Shown here piece by piece: positions 59,352 through 64,000 of a stretch of DNA of 64,000 nt (within the stretch, counting starts at the first letter, position 1; each line of letters starts with the position of its first letter). The position numbers and the translations under genes were made by a program. Origin of the DNA: Povalibacter uvarum (GTDB lineage: Bacteria; Pseudomonadota; Gammaproteobacteria; Steroidobacterales; Steroidobacteraceae); contig NZ_JACHHZ010000002.1 of NCBI RefSeq assembly GCF_014202975.1, positions 186,001 through 250,000 on the forward strand, written 5' to 3'. Under the pieces are notes generated by a model. The model worked only from the letters and a program-made list of their open reading frames with translations. It was not told the origin of the DNA and did no database searches.

Positions 59352-60764
59352 TCACGGCCACACCGGTGGCGCGTATCCCAGCGTCAGCCCGAACGCCCAT
59401 AGCAGAAACAACACCACTGGCACGTGCACGATGAACTGCACGACCGTGAACCCCACCACGTCGCGGGCACGCAGACCCAGGATTCCCAGCAGCGGCAGCA
59501 TCCAGAAAGGATTGATGAGGTTGGGCAATGCTTCCGCGGCGTTGTAGACCTGCACCGTCCAACCCAGATTCACTTTGAGATCGATCGCGGCCTGCATCAC
59601 GTAGGGGGCTTCGATGATCCATTTGCCGCCGCCCGACGGAATGAAGAAGCCGAGGACGGCGGAATAGATTCCCATCAGCACTGGGAATGTTTCGCGCGAG
59701 GCGGCCTCCGTGAAGAATGTCGCAAGGTGATGAGCGATGCTCGCGCCGTCGCTGCCCGCGGCGCCGGTGATGATTGCGGCGATGCCGCCATAGAGAGGGA
59801 ACTGGATCAGTACACCGCTCACGCTCGGCACACCGCGATTCACCGTGTCGAGGAATGTCCGCGGCCGCCAGCAAAGCAGGAGCCCCAGCATCAGGAACAG
59901 GAAGTTGTAGGTGTTGAGGCTGGAGATCGCGACCGCTGCTCCCTTGCTCGCGAACTCGTTCACCAGCCACACCGCGCCGAGACCGGCGACGACGATGTTG
60001 AGAAACGGACTGTATTCCAGCCATTCGCCCGGTCGCGTCGGCGGCCGCGTATCGTGACGAACGGCTTCCGTCGTGAACCCCAGGTCGTCCGCTGTTCGTA
60101 CATTCGCCGCGCGCGGAGCCGTCAGCCACGCGATCCAAAGCGTGATCACGATCAGCACCGCTGTCAGAGCGATCGATTGCCACAGAAAAATCGTCTCGGT
60201 GAAAGGAATCACCCCGGTGATCGCCAGCAGTGATGGCGGCATGCTCGCGGGATTGGCCTGCAATTGAGCGGCAGAGGATGACAGTCCCATCGCCCACACC
60301 GATCCCATACCGAGATACGCAGCCGCGCCGGCCGCGCGATAGTCCATCTGCAATCCCTTGCGGCGACCGAGAGCACGCACCAGCAGACTGCCGACGATCG
60401 AGCTCAATCCCCAGTGGATGAGCGACAGCAGCATGCTCACCAACGCGACCCAGCAGACCGCTCCGCGACCGGTAGTCGGCAGACTCGCGAGCCTATCGAT
60501 CAATCGCTGGATCGGCGGCGAGCTCGCCACCACGTAGCCGCCGATGATGATGAAGCTCATCTGCATCGTGAAGGGAATGAGACTCCAGAACCCGTCACCG
60601 AAAGCCGCCGCGGTCGCTCGCGGCGAAGCGCCCAGCAAAAGCGCGGCGACGGCAACGATGGCAACCGCGAGCGCAGCGAAGACATACGCATCCGGAATCC
60701 ATCGCTCGGACCAGGCGCAGCTGCGCAGGGCAAAGCGTTCGAGACGAGTCGTTGCTTCGGTCAT
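59352..60764 (-). CDS. atoE: AtoE-type short-chain fatty acid transporter
   Basis: Membrane carrier of 470 residues with about 12 helices, matching the AtoE family (short-chain fatty acid uptake). Visible are RFALRSCAWSERWIPDAYVF at the start, LIHWGLSSIVGSLLVRALGR, AYLGMGSVWAMGLSSSAAQL, and FFIPSGGGKWIIEAPYVM. The E. coli partner CoA-transferase genes atoDA are not adjacent. Imported short acids would feed the acyl-CoA pathway that also includes gcdH. Confidence 0.93.
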   Translation of the reverse strand: MTEATTRLERFALRSCAWSERWIPDAYVFAALAVAIVAVAALLLGASPRATAAAFGDGFWSLIPFTMQMSFIIIGGYVVASSPPIQRLIDRLASLPTTGRGAVCWVALVSMLLSLIHWGLSSIVGSLLVRALGRRKGLQMDYRAAGAAAYLGMGSVWAMGLSSSAAQLQANPASMPPSLLAITGVIPFTETIFLWQSIALTAVLIVITLWIAWLTAPRAANVRTADDLGFTTEAVRHDTRPPTRPGEWLEYSPFLNIVVAGLGAVWLVNEFASKGAAVAISSLNTYNFLFLMLGLLLCWRPRTFLDTVNRGVPSVSGVLIQFPLYGGIAAIITGAAGSDGASIAHHLATFFTEAASRETFPVLMGIYSAVLGFFIPSGGGKWIIEAPYVMQAAIDLKVNLGWTVQVYNAAEALPNLINPFWMLPLLGILGLRARDVVGFTVVQFIVHVPVVLFLLWAFGLTLGYAPPVWP

Positions 60765-60797
60765 GCGGACATCACTGTTGTTGTTCTGTGTTCCGGG

Positions 60798-61958
60798 CTA
60801 GCGCTCGGGCCATTTCCACGCAGGACGATCCTGCGCGCGCTGACCCGCCACGTGGGTTTCGCCGAACGACTTCTGCAGCAGGACCGCGCTACATCGCTCA
60901 TCCTGTTCGAGTGTGGCGAGCAACCGAGTCGAGTGTGACACCACCCAAACCTGCGTGCGCTTCGATGCACCCGCGATCAGTCGCGCTAGCGCCGGCAACA
61001 GGTCGGGATGGAGGCTCGTTTCCGGTTCATTCAGCACCATGAGCGCCGGCGGCCGCGGAGTCAGCAGTGCCGCGATCCAGAGCAGGTAGCGCAGCGTGCC
61101 GTCGGAAAGCTCCGCCGAAGCCAGCGGACGGAGCAAACCGTGTTGCCGCATCAGTAACTCGAACCGGTCGCCGCCGTGGATTTCCACGCTCGCTCCGGGA
61201 AACGCATCCTCGACGGCCTGATCGAGCGCCGGGACGTCGCCGATCTCGCGAATCGTTTGCAGCGCCGCCGCGAGATCACGCCCATCGTTGCTCAGGACGG
61301 GCGTCCGCGTACCCAGTTGCTGCTGCCGAGCCGGTGCATCCGAGTCAGTGCGGAAGTGATCGTAGAAGCGCCAGCCGCGAATCTGTTCGCGCATTGCCAG
61401 GATCTCGGGCGCCCGCTCGGGATCGGCCACTTCGGTCAGCATGCTGTCGAAGCTCGCAACGCTGGAGCTGACTACGCGCCAATCGCCATCGGCTGTGCGC
61501 GTGCGGACCACGGGCCCGCGACGATCCACCAGCAGCGATGCCGGCCGATACGCAGGTCCCGCCCAGATGCACTCGCGCTTGATCTCAGGATCGCCCGCGA
61601 ACATGGACAACGACGGCACGGGCAGACCGAGATCGATGGCATAGCTGAATGTTTCGCCGGCGAATCCCAGGCGCAGGCTCACGACATCGCGACGCGGCCC
61701 GCCCTGCACCGGATGCTCGCCGCTGCGCATCGCCCGACTGATCGTTTCAGGTCCGGCCCAGAGCGCTGAGCTCAGCCCGCCTTCGCGAGCGAGGGAGCCG
61801 ACCACACCACCGCTTGCCGTTTCCGCGAGCAGGCGCAGTGCCCGGTAGAGATTGGACTTGCCGCAGCCGTTCTCGCCGCTGACCGCATTCAGCGCGCCAA
61901 GCGGCACGACCAGATCGCGCAGCGAACGATAGTTGGCAACTGCCAGCGTGGTCAGCAT
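60798..61958 (-). CDS. AAA-family ATPase (RecF/OLD-like)
   Basis: ATPase of 386 residues with Walker A SGENGCGKS (28-35), an SMC/RecF-like N-terminus (LTTLAVANYRSLRDLVVPLG), the signature-like LSDGTLRYL and Walker B LMVLNEPETSLHPDLLP with a switch His in VVSHSTRLL. It matches the AAA_21-type ATPases seen alone or in defence and repair loci. No nuclease or TOPRIM partner is next to it, so a defence role is not supported here. Confidence 0.85.
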   Translation of the reverse strand: MLTTLAVANYRSLRDLVVPLGALNAVSGENGCGKSNLYRALRLLAETASGGVVGSLAREGGLSSALWAGPETISRAMRSGEHPVQGGPRRDVVSLRLGFAGETFSYAIDLGLPVPSLSMFAGDPEIKRECIWAGPAYRPASLLVDRRGPVVRTRTADGDWRVVSSSVASFDSMLTEVADPERAPEILAMREQIRGWRFYDHFRTDSDAPARQQQLGTRTPVLSNDGRDLAAALQTIREIGDVPALDQAVEDAFPGASVEIHGGDRFELLMRQHGLLRPLASAELSDGTLRYLLWIAALLTPRPPALMVLNEPETSLHPDLLPALARLIAGASKRTQVWVVSHSTRLLATLEQDERCSAVLLQKSFGETHVAGQRAQDRPAWKWPER

Positions 61959-62008
61959 GCGCGAATTGTTGCACGATGGCCGCCGGTGCCAACAGCCGCG
62001 GGGATCTC

Positions 62009-62704
62009 ATGAGCTTTCTGCCTGCACGGACCGCCTTTCGCTTCAGCCTGGCCGCCGGACTGATCGTTCTTGCGCTCAGCGTCTTCTCGATGCTCCAGCC
62101 ACCGCCGCAACCCTGTGGATCGCTGCCAAAAAACTACGCGCCGATCATCGCGTTCGAGCTCGCGCGGACGCAGGCCGATCTCGATGCGATCTTCGGCAGC
62201 ACCGAAGGCCCGTGCCGAACCGCGATGATCGAGAAGATGGATGCGGTCAACTGGGTCGACGCCCTGCTCTTCGTACCGATCTACGGCGCTTTCCTGCTGT
62301 TCTTCTTCACCGGCATGCGCGAAAGGGATCCGCGGCTCGGCAACGCCGGCATCGCGGCGAGCTGGATCGCGATCGTCGGCGACTACTTCGAGAACACCTG
62401 CCTGATGCAACTGACGCCATCGCTCGACGTGACGAGCATCTGGTTCACGTTGCTTCCGTGGGCAACCGGCATCAAGTGGCTCGCCCTGGGCATCGGATGT
62501 GGACTGGCCGCAGCGTTGTTCGCGACTCGATCACCCCGCAACGTCCTGCTCTGCCTGCTCTGCGTTCCCGGATTCCTCGTCTCAGTGGTGACGCTGATCG
62601 ACCCCGCGAAGCTCGGCCCGTATCTCAGTCTCGCGATCGGCCTGGGCTGGCTCGCGTTCCTGATCGCCGCGGTAGTCGGCTCGTTCCGCCGCGTCGCTCA
62701 GTAG
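62009..62704 (+). CDS. Integral membrane protein of unknown function
   Basis: A 231-residue protein with about six helices (FRFSLAAGLIVLALSVFSML; ALLFVPIYGAFLLFFFTGM; GIAASWIAIVGDYFENTCL; WLALGIGCGLAAALFAT; LLCLLCVPGFLVSVVTLI; LGWLAFLIAAVVGSF). I recognise no family with a known role. The ATG at 62009 follows GGGGA; an upstream ATG at 61976 in the same frame is possible. The 3' end overlaps the convergent ICMT-like gene by 7 bp. Confidence 0.72.
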   Translation: MSFLPARTAFRFSLAAGLIVLALSVFSMLQPPPQPCGSLPKNYAPIIAFELARTQADLDAIFGSTEGPCRTAMIEKMDAVNWVDALLFVPIYGAFLLFFFTGMRERDPRLGNAGIAASWIAIVGDYFENTCLMQLTPSLDVTSIWFTLLPWATGIKWLALGIGCGLAAALFATRSPRNVLLCLLCVPGFLVSVVTLIDPAKLGPYLSLAIGLGWLAFLIAAVVGSFRRVAQ

Positions 62705-63267
62705 ACGAACGGAATCAGGCGCCACGTTCTGCGCGTGTAGTCCTCATAGGCTTCGCCGAGCGAAGCCTTGAGCACTTGTTCTTCGATGTCGATACGGCGC
62801 AGGAACACGAACGTCACCGCGCTCATCATCACGATCAGCGACGCAACATTCCCCACGCAGATGCCGAGCCCGAAAAAGGCGACGAGTACACCGGTGTAGG
62901 AAGGATGACGGACGTAGCGATACGGCCCCGTGTCGATGACCTTGTGATCACGCGCCACGGCAACATCGACCGTGAAGTAGCGACCCAGATAGATGATCGA
63001 GAACCAGCGCAGCAACAGACCGAACGCAAAGATCGCCAACCCTGTCACGTAGAGCGCTTGCGTCATCGGGACCTGCGCCTGCGGCAGAAATTTCCACAGC
63101 AGCGTCGCGCCGAGCATGCCGAACAGAATCGTCCGCCAGATCTGGCGCAGCGATCCGCGATCGTCGCGAGTCTGCGTCGCTTCGCGACGCGAGCGCCGCA
63201 GAAAGGACAGCAATCCTTCGGAGACTCCGAATAGCAATCCGATCCACTGTGGTTCAGGAAGGGGCAT
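62698..63267 (-). CDS. ICMT-like isoprenylcysteine carboxyl methyltransferase family protein
   Basis: Membrane protein of 189 residues with about four helices and the diagnostic SAM-binding segment GPYRYVRHPSYTG followed by EEQVLKASLGEAYEDYTRRT. Bacterial members of this family (also called PEMT/ICMT-like) methylate lipids or small molecules; the substrate is not known. It is convergent with the preceding gene, overlapping it by 7 bp. Confidence 0.88.
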   Translation of the reverse strand: MPLPEPQWIGLLFGVSEGLLSFLRRSRREATQTRDDRGSLRQIWRTILFGMLGATLLWKFLPQAQVPMTQALYVTGLAIFAFGLLLRWFSIIYLGRYFTVDVAVARDHKVIDTGPYRYVRHPSYTGVLVAFFGLGICVGNVASLIVMMSAVTFVFLRRIDIEEQVLKASLGEAYEDYTRRTWRLIPFVY

Positions 63268-63342
63268 GAAGGCTCCCTGTAGTTCAAGTGACGATACTCT
63301 ATCGGCATAGCTTGATGCAGCGCGGCGTTCCGGGCGGCGCGC

Positions 63343-63414
63343 GATGAGCTGTGAGCTGTGAGGCAGAAAGAGATGGGCATTCTGGCTCGCCGCTCATCGC
63401 TCGCAGCTCATCGC
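63343..63414. repeat. 7-bp-unit repeat element, degenerate copy
   Basis: The left side has GAGCTGT twice (63346-63359), then GCAGAAAG...TTCTGGC, then a right side of GCTCnnn units (GCTCGCC, GCTCATC, GCTCGCA, GCTCATC; 63385-63412). The plan matches the element at 48722-48840. Confidence 0.65.
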
Positions 63415-63493
63415 CCCTCCGCGTCGAGCGCGCTGTGGAACCGTGCGCTCCTTCATGAGTTCCTTTCGCGAACCCGAAGCATTGGAGACGACC

Positions 63494-63940
63494 ATGAAAG
63501 TCAAAGAAGCGATGACGCGTGACGTGCGCCTCGTCCGTCCCGACCAGACGATCCGGGAAGCGGCGCACCTGATGGCCGAGCTCGACATCGGCTGCCTGCC
63601 CGTCGAAGAGAATGATCGCATGGTCGGCATGATCACCGATCGCGATATCGCGGTCCGCGCCGTCTCCGAAGGCCGCGGCCCCCAGACCTCGGTTCGCGAA
63701 GTCATGTCGCGCGACGTGAAGTACTGCTACGACGACCAGTCAGTAGAAGAAATCACTCGCAACATGGCAGACATCCGTGTTCGCAGACTACCCGTCGTGG
63801 ATCGCAACAAGCGACTCGTGGGTATTCTTTCTCTGGGTGATCTCGCCGTCGACGCAAGCGCACAGGACGAAGCTGGCGAAGCACTGGGCGGCATCTCGCG
63901 CCCGGGCGGACAGCATTCTCAATCGTCGGCCAGACACTGA
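63494..63940 (+). CDS. Tandem CBS-domain protein
   Basis: A 148-residue protein made of two CBS domains (MKVKEAMTRDVRLVRPDQTI ... VGMITDRDIAVRAVSEGRG; VREVMSRDVKYCYDDQSVEE ... LVGILSLGDLAVDASAQDEA). Such pairs bind adenosine nucleotides. No effector domain is attached. The ATG at 63494 follows GGAGACG and starts at the canonical MKVKEAM; an in-frame ATG at 63443 adds 17 non-family residues. Confidence 0.9.
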   Translation: MKVKEAMTRDVRLVRPDQTIREAAHLMAELDIGCLPVEENDRMVGMITDRDIAVRAVSEGRGPQTSVREVMSRDVKYCYDDQSVEEITRNMADIRVRRLPVVDRNKRLVGILSLGDLAVDASAQDEAGEALGGISRPGGQHSQSSARH

Positions 63941-63952
63941 AGCGAGCTGCCA

Positions 63953-63980
63953 GAGCCAGAAGGAGTCATCTTTCTGGCTC
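63953..63980. terminator. Hairpin with 7-bp-unit flanks after the CBS gene
   Basis: GAGCCAGAA (63953-63961) pairs perfectly with TTCTGGCTC (63972-63980). It is followed by GCTCACAGCTCGTGGCT to the window end and preceded by GCGAGCTGC, so it is a third member of the repeat family at 48.7 and 63.3 kb. It probably ends the CBS transcript. Confidence 0.7.
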
Positions 63981-64000
63981 GAAGCTCACAGCTCGTGGCT

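Noticed and set aside
60798-61958. AAA ATPase as part of an anti-phage system
   Set aside because: No nuclease, TOPRIM, toxin or reverse-transcriptase partner adjoins it, and flanking genes are ordinary metabolism or membrane genes.

Overview
The window comes from a GC-rich gammaproteobacterium. The order coaBC / radC-rpmB-rpmG / mutM-coaD and the block rsmD / ftsY-ftsE-ftsX / rpoH match the gammaproteobacterial arrangement. Here the two E. coli clusters sit side by side, joined through rsmD-coaD. The gene content (glutaryl-CoA dehydrogenase, family III CoA-transferase, AtoE-type carrier, many lipoproteins, c-di-GMP enzymes, heme-binding outer-membrane proteins) suggests a free-living aerobic heterotroph. 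A Steroidobacter/Nevskiales-like lineage would fit, but that is inference. I see no rRNA, tRNA, CRISPR array, prophage or insertion sequence.

Layout. 1-9.4 kb is housekeeping: coenzyme A synthesis, ribosomal proteins L28/L33, DNA repair, SRP receptor, divisome ABC pair and heat-shock sigma factor. An acyl-lipid desaturase is inserted in it. 9.4-16.4 kb holds an OmpA-type lipoprotein, an Mpo1-like protein, glutaryl-CoA dehydrogenase, a two-component pair of the 'dedicated sortase' type without a sortase, a structured candidate sRNA, and YdbL. 16.5-24.4 kb holds YdbH, a GH3 glucosidase with its LacI-type regulator and likely operator, and a two-gene lipoprotein operon. 24.4-33.7 kb holds an EF-G-like GTPase, a membrane-anchored receiver protein, a dehydrogenase/hydrolase pair, a divergent GDPD and a large FN3/sorbosone-dehydrogenase/di-heme lipoprotein.

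33.7-46.4 kb holds bactofilin, a near-consensus sigma-54 promoter followed at once by an intrinsic terminator (candidate sRNA of about 90 nt), two M16 peptidases, an HD hydrolase, a DUF4010 protein, an SDR, an M15 peptidase, a GGDEF-EAL protein and an ABC-F ATPase. 46.5-64 kb holds glyoxalase, an MHS transporter, TetR with paired operators over a promoter, a TonB-domain protein, a CoA-transferase, a porin/cytochrome pair, a flavin split-barrel/GAF operon beside a hemerythrin, a tyrosine phosphatase, a GGDEF protein, AtoE, an AAA ATPase, an ICMT-like methyltransferase and a CBS protein.

Most notable signals are non-coding: the sigma-54-driven short transcript (34347-34461), the structured 3' region after the kinase (15449-15742), a heat-shock-type promoter before rpoH, the TetR operator/leader hairpin at 49.5 kb, and two families of intergenic repeats (paired REP-like palindromes; arrays of 7-bp units flanking hairpins).
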